A stretch of DNA of 64,000 nucleotides from Icerya purchasi (lineage: Eukaryota > Arthropoda > Insecta > Hemiptera > Monophlebidae): positions 512,884,815-512,948,814 of the forward strand of contig CM077115.1 of the NCBI GenBank assembly GCA_039619475.1, in the 5' to 3' direction. Of the stretch, positions 12,704 through 22,718 are shown in pieces. The notes under the pieces are model-generated. The model made no database searches and was not told the DNA's origin. It was given only the letters and a program-made list of their open reading frames with translations. The translations under genes and the position numbers were made by a program. Within the stretch, counting starts at the first letter, position 1. The number at the start of each line of letters is the position of its first letter.

Positions 12704-13727
12704 CAAGGAGAGGTCACGATCTGCGGGTCACCGATTTTGATGAAACTTTGCAGATCGATAGAAGACCATGAGTATATAAACTGTGTAAAATATTAGAGTG
12801 CAACGTTTTGATTTACGCGAGAGATTTAAATTTTTAGAAGCCGAATTTAACGGATGATATATATAGCCGTTTAGACAAAAATATGCAATAAATTCCAGAT
12901 CATGTTTATTTACCTTGTGCAAATAATTCGGAAGACTGATTATTCCAAAATGAAGTATATTAAACAAAAAAATTATTAAAAAACAATAAAATAATTTAAA
13001 AAATTCAATTTTTAATATGTAAATATAAATTAAGTTTGTAGCATTTTAATTATAACTGATATTCATCAACTCTCTTATTTTGTATGTAGATAAGTAAATT
13101 TTTCTGTTTATATTTATATACATATGTATATAATGAATTTGTTCTGTATAAAACATATTTATCTTATGCTTTATTATATTTATGTAGTTATGTATAAAGA
13201 ATTGAAATAATTAGTTAAAAATTAGTAATTTAAAATATAAGAATCAAAAATGTTATGGAACACCACGACGAGGGGGATTCGAACCTGGACACCTTACTTT
13301 CAAGTATGTATAAATTGACGTCACTTTTACCACTACACCACAAAACATATACAACGGAATTTGTATTTTTATAGTATATAAATGTAATAAATGACATGTT
13401 TAAATTTTTATGAAATTAAAAATTGAATTTTTTAAATTATTTTATTGTTTTTTAATAATTTTTTTGTTTAATATACTTCATTTTGGAATAATCAGTCTTC
13501 TGAATTATTTGCACAAGGTAAATAAACATGATCTGGAATTTATTGCATATTTTTGTCTAAACGGCTATATATATCATCCGTTCAATTCGACTTCTAAAAA
13601 TTTAAATTTCTCGCGTAAATCAAAACGTTGCACTCTAATATTTTACAAAGTTTATATACTCATGGTCTTCTATCGATCTGCAAAGTTTCATCAAAATCGG
13701 TGACCCGCAGATCGTGACCTCTCCTTG
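12704..13727. mobile_element. Foldback DNA element 1, ~313-bp arms, CAAGGA...TCCTTG ends, TGA target duplication
   Basis: The arms 12,704-13,016 and 13,414-13,727 are inverted copies, about 97% identical by eye. The element starts CAAGGAGAGGTCACGA and ends in the complement. TGA flanks both sides (12,701-12,703 and 13,728-13,730) and is present once in the uninterrupted LINE frame, so it is a 3-bp target-site duplication. Both arms contain the same roughly 80-codon open frame, which reflects arm identity and not a proven gene. No transposase is present, so the element is non-autonomous. The same end sequence recurs in the element at 22.7-24.7 kb. Confidence 0.85.
13258..13345 (-). other. tRNA-like sequence with A and B boxes in the centre of foldback element 1
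   Basis: On the minus strand TGGTGTAGTGG (A-box-like, 13,330-13,340) precedes a perfect B box GGTTCGAATCC (13,275-13,285) at tRNA-like spacing. The acceptor and T stems pair poorly, so this is not a functional tRNA gene. It may be a tRNA-derived SINE head or a captured pol III promoter. Confidence 0.5.
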
Positions 13728-14059
13728 TGAGACTTGGTCATTCCCTCCTTCCCTTTTCTCGTTCTTCTTTTTCTCTTTCACCTTCTCCCTTTTGCCCTCT
13801 CCACTCTACTGATCTTTCCTTTATATGCGACCCCAACCATATCCTTTTTGAATGCCCTGTTTTTTTTCCTGAGTGCTCTCATCTATACGCCGAACTTTTG
13901 GATCTTCCTACCCCTTTCAATGCTTCCTTTATCCTTTCCTTCCCATCTCCAGCCGTTATTCCCCTCCTTCTTTCCTTTATACTTTCTATCTCCGATCGCC
14001 TCAGAATCTGAGTAGGTGATCTAAGTCTATGTAGTTGGGTTAGTGTTAACACCGAGCCC

Positions 14060-14097
<38 letters not shown>

Positions 14098-14200
14098 TTT
14101 TTATTAACGTGATAAACATCATATGCAATGTAGCAACCGGCGGTTAATTAGTAGAATACCTATTCATATAATCCATTCATTCTTCTTGAATATGTAAATG

Positions 14201-14270
14201 TAGGTGAATACATACCTGTTTGTTAAAACTGTATAATAAAAACAAACTTTAATAACAAACAATATAAGGG
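14201..14270. mobile_element. Scrap of the Penelope-like element LTR
   Basis: The phrases CCTGTTTGTTAAAACTGTAT and CAAACTTTAATAACAAACAA match the LTR copy starting near 49,052 almost exactly. The ribozyme-like part is not retained here. Confidence 0.7.
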
Positions 14271-14547
14271 TAAATATGGCTTCAGGCTACAAGATTCTTG
14301 GATACCCAAGGAGTGTTGTCTCCCTACCAGTACAGCAAAAAATATATATCGAAATTAACTATATATATATATATATATATAGAAACCGATTAATTTTCGT
14401 TATGAAGAGATTGCAGTAAATTTCTCCAGCTAATGTCTAGCAGTGTGTAGCAGTAGTATCGCGATGCCGATCTTACGAGTATATAATAAGCGTAACGTCA
14501 TCAGCATCATTAACAATGCAAAAAGTATATATAGGGAACTGATAGTC

Positions 14548-14900
14548 GTCGCGATAGCCTAGTTGCTAGAGCGCTTGACTTCCGATATGGAAGTCACCGG
14601 TTCGATCCCGAGCGGCGACGAACTTATTACAAGAATTAAATAAAATAAATAATCGCCTAATAATCACGTGGAAGGCAATGGCAAACCACCACGTACAACA
14701 TCATATGCGCGCTAGGTCAGTACACAGCAGACACACACAGGACTGCACTTGTATATGGATAAATCAAACGATTACTAATCAGTTCCGGGTATTGTCTTGC
14801 GTGTGTACACCTGCGTTGCATATAATAATTGCCTAGTACACTACCTATATCTGTACAGCTAAAAATGTACGAATAGGTAGTCACCGACGCTCAGGAATTA
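14548..14900 (+). mobile_element. tRNA-derived SINE-like block
   Basis: The first 72 nt (14,548-14,619) have tRNA architecture: GTCGCGA pairs at five of seven positions with CGGCGAC, there is an A-box-like TAGCCTAGTTGCTAGAGC, and a B box GGTTCGATCCC. The anticodon region instead forms a 7-bp GACTTCC/GGAAGTC hairpin, so it is not a working tRNA. Downstream is an ACGTGG...CCACGT stem around GGCAATGGCAAACC, a phrase I associate with SINE bodies from memory. The block may end at the repeat 14,841-14,894. The 3' boundary is a guess. Confidence 0.5.
14841..14894 (-). repeat. ~54-bp inverted repeat, right copy
   Basis: Inverted relative to 11,685-11,736. It may be the 3' end of the SINE-like block, in which case the left copy is a fragment of a second, oppositely oriented copy. 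Confidence 0.65.
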
Positions 14901-15100
14901 AGTATGGCACTATAAATAAAAGGAAACTGATCCGAACAAAGTGTACCATATTTTCATTAATTAACGTGTGGTCGTCCGCGTAAGTATGAAGGTTTGAATC
15001 GCCTTTTCAGTTTTATAATGAGTCAGTTGGAACACTAATATCAGATGTATGTTCCCTGAAAGCTATATAGATCATGCTGACATAAAAGTTAAATTAAGTA
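14895..15100. other. Short spacer left of the I-like LINE
   Basis: No gene or repeat seen. It ends at the T27 tract that is the poly(A) tail of the minus-strand LINE. Confidence 0.4.
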
Positions 15101-15131
<31 letters not shown>

Positions 15132-15202
15132 GGGCACGCCAGCACAGGACATTTACCCAGCACAAAAGATTAAAAGAATAGAAAGACATATAGAGCGACA
15201 AG

Positions 15203-18200
15203 TTATATCACGAAACGATTAGAGACAGAGGAAATGAATGCGGATAACAAGGGAACATCAGAAGGAGATGGAAAAGTGAGAATATAGAGGGCACTGTAAG
15301 GTGTAGGGAGGCCAAGGCTAAGCAAATTGGAATAAAGGATCGCGCGTTCAGTAGAAATAAAGGAACATTCAAATAGAACGTGATTTGCATCACACGAGCC
15401 ATTGAAGGTTGGAGGATGAAAGGGACACAAAGGAGATTGAACCAGAGCAAAGCGGAAACGAGAAGCCGGGAGCAGACTGTGATTAAAACGAAGGCGAACT
15501 ATGGAAGAAATGACAGAACGGCTGATACTGGGAAAATTATTAAACCAGGGAGAAACGGATGGAGAAGGCTGTAAAGCAAGGTAAAAGGAGTCAGGGTTGG
15601 AGAAACAGGACGGATAGAGATCAGTCCAAAAGTCACGGTGAGAACGAAAAGAGAGAGAGTAAAGACTTTGGGAAGGAAATCTGCCTATGAAACGACCATT
15701 TACTGCGGCCGAGCAAGCTAACGAGTCAGCAAGATCGTTACCAGCTATACCACAGTGGCCAGGAATCCAAAGCAGGTCAATATCGATAGAACGGGAGGCT
15801 AATAAATTGAAAATCAAGGAGCGTATATAAAGAATAATAGGACAGGAAGAGGGTTCAGGAAGGGGAGACGCGATAGCTACTAAAACACTCTTCGAGTCGG
15901 AGCATAGAAGGAAATTCACTAAATTAGAAGTTGAAGATATAAAGAGGACCGCACGCAAAATAGCCGTGGATTCGGCTAGGAAGACAGAAGAGAAGGAGGG
16001 AAGTTGAAATGATTCAGAATAGTTGAGAGCAGGAAGAATAAAGGCGGCACCGACCCCCGAAGCAGATTTCGAGCCATCCGTAAAAATCGTGATGTGAGCA
16101 GGAAATAGAGAGGAAAGAGTGTGATTAAATTCTTCGTGAATGGCAGGACGAGGAAGAGACTTAATATTAGAAGGTAAAGAGAATAACTTAGGCGGATGAG
16201 ACAGTTCAGAGAAGTTAAAGGTAAAGTATGGAGATTTGTTCTGGGAGAGGACAAAGTGAGAAAGTGGAACGAGTCGAGAAGAGATGAGAGAAAGAATTGG
16301 AATCTTACGAGGAGAAAAACGCCAGTTGACCCGGATATATTGATAAGAATTCATGAGTTTGGAAGGAGAGATCTGCAGACGTCTAATCATGAACCTTTCA
16401 CCAAGGTGAAGTCTTCGAATACAAAGAGGAACAAAGCCAGTTACGGACAGAAGAGCTGGAATTGGAGAAGAATTCAGGGCACCAACACAGAGGCGCAGAC
16501 AAGAATTTTGGATGCGATCAAGTTTGACGAGAAGGGGAACAGGAGCACTGGCATAAAGAAAAGAACAATAGTCAAACTTAGAAAGAATAATGGATTTATA
16601 CAGCATGAGAAGAATATATGGATCACCACCCCATTTGGGGGAAGACAACGCCTTCAAAAAATTTAGTCATTTGAGAGCAGACGTGCAGAGATAGTTAATA
16701 TGATCATGAAAAGACAGAGTGCTATTAAGAATTACACCGAGGTAGGAGAAAGAAGTGAGCAAAGGAATAGGGACGTGGCACATGAAAAAGTTAACCAAGG
16801 AACGATCAAAAGGACGAAATGTAAAAACGATACCAGCAGATTTCTCAGGGGAAATAGAAAGATGAAGAGAAGATAAAGAATTTTCTAAAATAGCAAGGGA
16901 GTTATTAAGCTCCTCATTAGCAGAAAACAGATCATCGGAAGAAGAATAGACGAGAATATCGTCGGCAAAGAATAGCGAACTAGATGGAATAGAAAGAGAA
17001 GAAAGACTAAGGAAATAAATGTTAAAAAGGGTAGGACTAAGGCACGATCCCTGCGGAAGACCTCGAAAAACTGTCCTGGAATCAGAAAAGAAAGGGGTAG
17101 AAAGATGGATAGTTCTGTTCCGAAACAGATTAATAACTAAGGATGTAAACTCAAGAGGAATATTAATGGAAAGCATTTTATTCTGAAGAGAAGGAAGGTG
17201 AACCTTATCAAAAGCTGAGGTAGCATCAACGAATGCAGAGATAGTAAATTTTTTGTGGATGAAAGATTTATAGATATCAGAGAGAAAAAGGGATATGCAA
17301 TCAGAAGAACCAAAGCCAGGACGGAAACCAAACATGTTATCAGGAAGAACATTATTATATTCCAGCCACCAGATAAGGCGCCTATTAATCATTCGTTCAA
17401 AAAGTTTTCTTAAACAAGAGGCTAGAGAAATAGGACGAAAGGAATTGGGATTCTTCTTCGGAATAGGAATAATAATAAAGGAATTCCAAAGCGGAGGAGT
17501 TTCACAGAAAAACAGAAAAGAATTTAAAATTGACAACAGGATTTTAAGTGCTGATTCAGAAAGGTTCTTAAGGACACGGAATGGAATACCATCTATACCA
17601 GGGCTAGAATTAGAAGAATTAGTCAAGGAAGCACGAAGTTCATTGATGCTGAAGCTAGAAGACAGGAAGTGGGAAGAATTGGAGATAGGAAGGGAAGGAG
17701 ACCAAGATTCCTCAAGGGAAGGAACATAGGAGGGAGCAATGGAATCAAGAAAAGTAGTGAGTCTATCTGAAGGAAGGTTATAAAATGATGGACGATCCGA
17801 TCTAGAAGAGCGAAAAGCTTTAGCCATCTTCCAAAGATGGGAAATTGAAGTAGATTTAGAAAACGAAGCACAAAATTTCCTCCATGAATTTCTTTTGGAC
17901 GTTTTGAGGATAAATCTAGCCTTGGCATTAGCTTTTTTATGAGCCATGAAGTTAGCAAAGGAAGAACAAGACCGGAAACATCTAAATGAAGAGACACTGT
18001 CTTTAACGGCATTAGTACAATCTTCGTTCCACCAAAGTGAGGAAGCCTGAAGATGGTAATTTCTTTTGGAATGATGAATTGGTGGAGAGGAGGCGTCCAG
18101 AGCAGAAGAAATGCAATCAGAGAAAACGTTATATTGTTGAATAGGATCGGAGAGGGAGTGTATGTAAGGAAGAGATAAGTTGAAATTAGAACGGAATTCC

Positions 18201-18958
18201 TCCCAGTTAACCTTGTTGAGAGACCATTTAGGAGCGAGAGCGGGTATAGAATAATGAGGAGGAGGAGGAGGAGGAGGAAGGAGATGGTGAAAATAGAAAA
18301 CAATGGGAACATGATCGCTGCCGAAGGTACCGTCCAGAGTTTTCCATTGACAGCGAAGACGAAAGTTTGGAGAGGTAAAGGACAGATCAACAGAGCTGGA
18401 TAAGTGAGCGCCTCTATAAAGAGTAGGAGAGTTATCATTCAGAGGGACAAAATTTTTACCGAGAATAAAGTTTTCTAGAACACGGCCATTCCTGTTATGA
18501 CGCGCAGAGCCCCAAAGAGGAGAGTGATCATTCCAGTCACCGCCGACAATAAAGGGAAGAGAATGAGGATAAGCCAAAAGAGAGAATGGGAAATTATTAA
18601 GGTCAAAACTAGGAGGAACGTATACAGAAAATATATGAACAGGCTGAGGATGAATATTTGGGATCGAAATATGGACTAAGTTGGGAGAGAGAGAATCAGA
18701 AGAAAAGTAAGAAGAATGGTCGTGGTGGACAAAGAAGATATCATTTCTTATGAGGATGGCAGATCCACCATAGCCATCAACACGATCAGAACGTATTGCT
18801 GTAAAGCCACGAATGGAAATATTAGAGGATTCCGAAAGCCAGGTCTCAGATAAAAGAGCAATATGGATAGAGGAGGAGTCTAGAATTCCCTCCAATGTCT
18901 GTTGGTTGGCTCTCAGACTACGACAATTCCATTGGAGAATATTAAACTTGTGGATCAT
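15203..18958 (-). pseudogene. LINE ORF2: endonuclease, RT, RNase H; one in-frame TGA
   Basis: I prefer the Met at 18,958 (MIHKFNILQWNCRSL), because endonuclease homology starts there; the frame is open a further 60 codons upstream. Endonuclease motifs are intact: QWNCRSL, LLSETWL, GGSAILI, VGGDWN, SVDLSF and GSDHVPIV. RT has RPISLASCLRKLFERM, SAFVDATSAFDKV, GLPQGSCLSPTLFN and the catalytic FFADD. RNase H follows with IFTDGSK, FLAESTA, CSDSKS and WIPGHCGIAGNDLADS. The C-terminal zinc-type motif is CDANHVLFEC. The only break is TGA at 16,665-16,667 between thumb and RNase H; the copy at 37.7 kb has AGA (Arg) at that position. One nonsense change thus separates this from an open 1,251-codon frame. 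Confidence 0.85.
16655..16680 (-). other. Nonsense codon (TGA) in LINE ORF2
   Basis: On the minus strand the codons LCTSALK-stop-LNFLKALSS stay in one frame. The sister copy near 37,690 reads Arg (AGA) at the stop position, which identifies this as a point nonsense mutation. Confidence 0.8.
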
Positions 18959-19612
18959 TAGGAAGAAAGCGTGGAAAATGGCATGAAGAGAGTTCCTGCT
19001 CGCCGACCAAGAAGGGAGTACAAGGAAGAGTATGAGTGGAACCATAAGAGAGGGAGCTGACTGTGGAGGCAGAGGAATAAGACAAGGAAGTAAGATAGAA
19101 TCTGCGGCAATAAGGCGAAATATCAAGGAAATAAACATTGATAAATAATAATAGTAACTGAAGACAGTAAATGCAGAAAGACATTACACCAGAACAACAG
19201 AAGGTTCTATGCCTTCCATTATTATGTAAAAATGTTATATAAATGAAGCTATGCTCAGTCTGCATGCAACATGTAACAGTAAAGAGGTAAAAAAGCCTGC
19301 GACTGACTAAAGGAAAGATTATCAAAACGTCCTTAGGACCGGTAGGTTTAATTACCTCCCAAGGCGTTTTTCTAAAATTACCAGGCTGAACCATAGGAAG
19401 GAAAACATCAACTGCATTGGAATACTGGTCAAAATGAACCGATTCCATATATCTTATAATTCTTAAAGAAAAAATTTGAAAGGATTGTAAAAGGAAGTTC
19501 AAAACTTTGCACTGAGTCACTGTGAGTAGATGACTCAAGTCATTTCTCAACAGCGTACTGCAGAGCAGTGACAAGTTGAAAAGGAAAATGAAGAAGAAAT
19601 TTAAGAGAGAAG

Positions 19613-20940
19613 TTAATTGCCGCATAAATTACTAGACAGGAAGGAGAAAAGTGAAGAGGCAAAGTTAGATGAGGTCACAATGTTGTGGGAAGAAAGAAGA
19701 TCAATAATATCAGTTGCTAAATTGGTCATAGGGGAAGAAGAAGTCGCAGAAGAAGAAGCAGGTGCAGAATGATTGGGGACTAAAACGGAGGGAACACTGG
19801 TGTTAGGAAGACCGGGATTATTACTTACCTTAAGAGGAAGGTTTAAAGCCCAGCCATTGGAGGGGGAAGGAAGTTAGTTAGACGGAAGAGGAGGGAATTG
19901 AGGCTTAGGTTGAAAAGAATGATGTTTTTTATTAGGTTTGTGGAAAGTGGGAGTCTTAGGAAGAGCGTGACCAGTAGAAACAGGAGTATCGGGAGAAATT
20001 ATCAATTTGGAGGAAAGAACAGAGGCGCGACTAGCGTAAGAAAATGCCGGAGTAGTAATCGATTTGTTTTTTATAGCAGAAGCTTCATGAAACGAAACGT
20101 TTTCAAAAGCCATTATCTTCTTGATGTCCTTTTGCCTAGACCACTCGGGGCAACTGCGGTCATTAGAACAGTGTGAACCGTTGCAATTTCGGCATAGAGG
20201 AGGGTTTTACAGATTAGAACATTCAGAGACAGGATGTTTTAAGGAACAATGGGAACAAATAGCGCTGGAGCTGCGGCAGTTTTTAGCGATGTGACCAAAG
20301 AGGAAACATTTAGAGCACTGGGTCGGAGGTTTGATGCTGGGGGCTACAGGAAAACGGAGCATGTAGATAGACACGAAATTGGGAAGAGTTGTATTACTAG
20401 AAAATTTGATTTCGATGGAATTCGTAGGGATTTTCTTACCCTCGGAAGTACGAAAAATTCTTCTTACGGATGTTACAGGAACAGAGGTTTCAATCCCTGA
20501 TAATATGTCGTCTTCAGAAAAGGAAGGGTGGACGCCTGAAATTACACCTAACCTATACAAAGAAGTAGAAGGAATGAATACCGTTAAGTTATGTTTAAGA
20601 AGGAAATCCTGATTATGGAGGAAAGAATTTGCCGTTAAAGAAGAGGAGAAAGATACAGAGATTCGGTTTCTTCCCCGCTGGGAAATGTTCGTAAAGGAAG
20701 ATGAAATTGAGCTGATCAGTTTAGCTAGAGCAAGGGGATGATAATTGCCTAGGTTAGAGGTAGAGGAAGTGTGCTCAACTATAATGGGGAAAGGACCAGG
20801 ATGATCAGAAGGATAGGACTCTCCGGACTTGTTATCCCTGCTAACGTTATTATTATTATTACCACTGTTATTATTATTATTATGATTATCATCGTTTTCG
20901 TTGATACTACCACTACAACTATTACTACTATTTCCGCTAC

Positions 20941-20974
<34 letters not shown>

Positions 20975-21346
20975 GTCATTTTTACCATTAGAACTGTTGT
21001 TAATGATTTTATCAATGGCCGTATTCTGTTCGCCGCTGATATTGTTAATATTATTATTATTGATATTATTGCTAATATTGGTAGTAGTCGAATTATTCGA
21101 ATTGTTTTTAATATTATTATTCTTAATATTGAGGCTGGGATCGACAACATGAGGAGAACTAAGTTCAGCCTGGGAGAGTTTAATCTCTTTCGGTTGAGCA
21201 GCGGAAGTAGGCGAAAGAGGATCAGCAGATTTACGTTTTGAGTTACCGTCCACGTCCATATTAATAGACAAGTTTAACGGAGGTTTGATAACTTTAGCGG
21301 GATTTGGGGAGGAGGCCGCAGAGCGGCCCCCTTTAGCTGCGCTCAT
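19613..21346 (-). pseudogene. LINE ORF1 (Asn-rich, CCHC zinc knuckles) with two internal TAA codons
   Basis: The 578-codon frame starts at ATG 21,346. Residues about 85-175 are an Asn/Ser-rich low-complexity stretch encoded by (ATT)n-type microsatellite DNA. A compact domain with VEHTSSTSNLGNYHPLALAK and later FPVAPSIKPPTQCSKC precedes zinc knuckles: CSKCFLFGHIAKNC and CSHCSLKHPVSEC, then a third, CRNCNGSHCSNDRSC, beyond a TAA at 20,207-20,209. A second TAA lies at 19,874-19,876, and the frame then runs to TAA at 19,613. Similar composition across both stops argues for one original gene. ORF1 proteins of this type bind element RNA. Readthrough is possible but nonsense decay is simpler. Confidence 0.75.
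20838..20990. repeat. (ATT)n-rich microsatellite inside LINE ORF1
   Basis: Long TAT/ATT runs, purest at about 20,938-20,975, are translated on the minus strand as poly-Asn, while the plus strand gives Ile-rich shadow frames. It is part of the ORF1 coding frame, so repeat-length change there is tolerated in multiples of three. Confidence 0.8.
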
Positions 21347-21640
21347 CTAACACAGTAAGAAGAAAAGAAATAAAAATTATAATTAAAAATAATGAAAAAT
21401 TAAAACGATTTGAAGACGAAATAAATAAAATAGAAACGTCGTTACTAGCTAGCTGAAATTAGCGAAGCGACGATGTTGATTTACAACAGCGATAAGAAAC
21501 TAAGAGATAAATAGGAACGATCTCACCGGTGGATTTATCGGCTGCGATGAAGTTGATTAAATCGAAGACGCCGCAGTCGGAACACAATTGTTAACTGATA
21601 AGAAAACAACGCGAACGAACAACCGAAAACTAAGTCGGCG

Positions 21641-22099
21641 CATAGCCCTACTTAACTTCCTTAGTTATGTAAAACTAGCTGATGAGTTCAACATCAAAAT
21701 GACAATTACTTCCACTTTGCAATGTAATTGTTATATTAGCCGTAGTAGTTTTGGCGAGCATGGTACATTTTGTAGACTCGGCTATAATCTTTCCCAATTG
21801 ACTGATATGAAGATTTTCTTTATAGCTATAAAAGCAAAATATATAGATCGGTGTTTCGTTTATCGGATTTTTCTTTCAGTTGTCTCAAAGAAAAAATTAA
21901 ACTTATTTAGTTTTTTTGTACTTGTGATTTTATTGATTTATAGCTATCCCTTTTACTTTTATTGTCTTTCTCAGCCATTGATTTTAGAAATGCATCCTTC
22001 TTCTTTTTTAAGTAGTATCTGGATTTTCTTGGACACATTATAAACTTGTTTGTTTCTCAGTTAAAGCCAATGATATATACCAAAAATGATTTTATTGTG
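21641..22099. other. No supported gene
   Basis: A 151-codon plus-strand frame (21,588-22,043) crosses the LINE boundary. It has hydrophobic Phe/Ser-rich composition but no recognisable domain. I treat it as chance. Confidence 0.4.
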
Positions 22100-22267
22100 C
22101 CTCGTATATCTTATCGTTTCCGTCGGTCTCAGTTATTCCTATCCTCAGTTCCTATATCTTATCAATATTTGACACCGAATCTGCATTTAACTGATCCTTC
22201 TCCTTCCTTTCGTTTCTGAGCGAAGGTCCTTTGTTGACATGCCCAAACGGGGTTTAAAAAAAAAAAA
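22100..22267 (+). mobile_element. 3' end of an I-like LINE, plus strand
   Basis: Pyrimidine-rich LINE 3' sequence ends with GTTGACATGCCC...TTT and an A12 run at 22,256-22,267. The GTGCCCATTTAAAA-like terminus matches the ends of the elements at 15.1 kb (complement) and 38.96 kb. Confidence 0.55.
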
Positions 22268-22276
22268 GGTTTTGTA

Positions 22277-22545
22277 TTTTTTTTTTTTTTTTTTTTTAAA
22301 TGGGCTCGGTGTTAACACTAACCCAACTACATGGACTTAGATCACCTACGCAGATTCTGAGGCAATCGGAGATAGAAAGTATAAAGGAAAGAAGGAGTGG
22401 AATAACGGCTGGAGATGGGAAGGAAAGGATAAAGGAAGCATTGAAAGGGGTAGGAAGATCCAAAAGTTCGGCGTATAGATGAGAGCGCTCAGGAAAAAGA
22501 GCAGGGCATTCAAAAAGGATATGGGTGATTTTCTATTCGATTCCC
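22277..22545 (-). mobile_element. 3' end of an I-like LINE, minus strand, with poly(A)
   Basis: A T21 tract (22,277-22,297) followed by about 250 bp nearly identical to the reverse complement of 13,850-14,064 (CTCGGTGTTAACACTAACCC next to the tail). It is a 5'-truncated insertion of the same subfamily as the copy at 11.8-14.1 kb. Confidence 0.8.
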
Positions 22546-22718
22546 TTCTCAAACAGTTTCCCGCATGAGGTTTTTGAACTTATTGGTAATACATATGTTG
22601 ATTTTCTATTTTATTTAGGTTATAGCGAGTTGGTGTCTTTGTTGACATCAATTGATACAGCGGTGAAGCGGAAACAACCTATGTCTCCGCCTGTACCTTG
22701 CAATGCACGTGTTACTAA

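Larger units (their letters stand above)
11815..14094 (+). pseudogene. I-like LINE copy (RT end, RNase H, C terminus, poly(A)) split by a foldback element
   Basis: The left part (11,815-12,703) holds RNase H remnants: IFTDDSEND, AEAVSILRAV, DFKSVPKAI, and DFLWVPDHSGIEGNEAADFLA. The right part (13,728-14,063) continues with LGHSLLPFSR, CDPNHILFECP and SFILSISDR, then A30 at 14,065-14,094. The family matches the element at 15.1-21.6 kb. Several frame breaks show it is dead. The break at 12,704/13,727 is due solely to the inserted foldback element: leaving it out rejoins the frame. Confidence 0.85.
15101..21640 (-). mobile_element. Near-full-length I-like LINE (ORF1, ORF2, poly(A))
   Basis: A T27 tract (15,101-15,127) is the poly(A) tail of a minus-strand element. 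It is followed, reading leftward from about 21.6 kb, by a 5' UTR, ORF1 with zinc knuckles, a spacer of about 650 bp, and ORF2 with endonuclease, RT and RNase H. A two-ORF layout with a sizeable spacer and terminal RNase H is the I-factor pattern. The 5' boundary near 21,640 is approximate, and I could not identify a target-site duplication. Related copies lie at 11.8, 22.1, 22.3, 35.8 and 37 kb. Confidence 0.8.

Noticed and set aside
12728..13703. Two genes for the same ~80-aa protein on opposite strands
   Set aside because: They are the same open frame in the two inverted arms of the foldback element. Arm identity explains them without coding.
14548..14619. Functional tRNA gene
   Set aside because: A and B boxes are good and length is 72 nt, but the anticodon arm does not form and acceptor and T stems have mismatches. 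Treated as a tRNA-derived repeat.
17623..18438. 271-codon minus-strand frame
   Set aside because: Out-of-frame shadow within LINE ORF2, Leu/Phe-rich from the pyrimidine-rich coding strand.
18942..19625. 227-codon minus-strand frame across the LINE ORF1-ORF2 spacer
   Set aside because: It overlaps the ORF2 start in another frame and has no recognised domain. It may merely reflect stop-poor pyrimidine-rich DNA.
20771..21241. Ile-rich 156-codon plus-strand frame
   Set aside because: Antisense shadow of the (ATT)n stretch in LINE ORF1.
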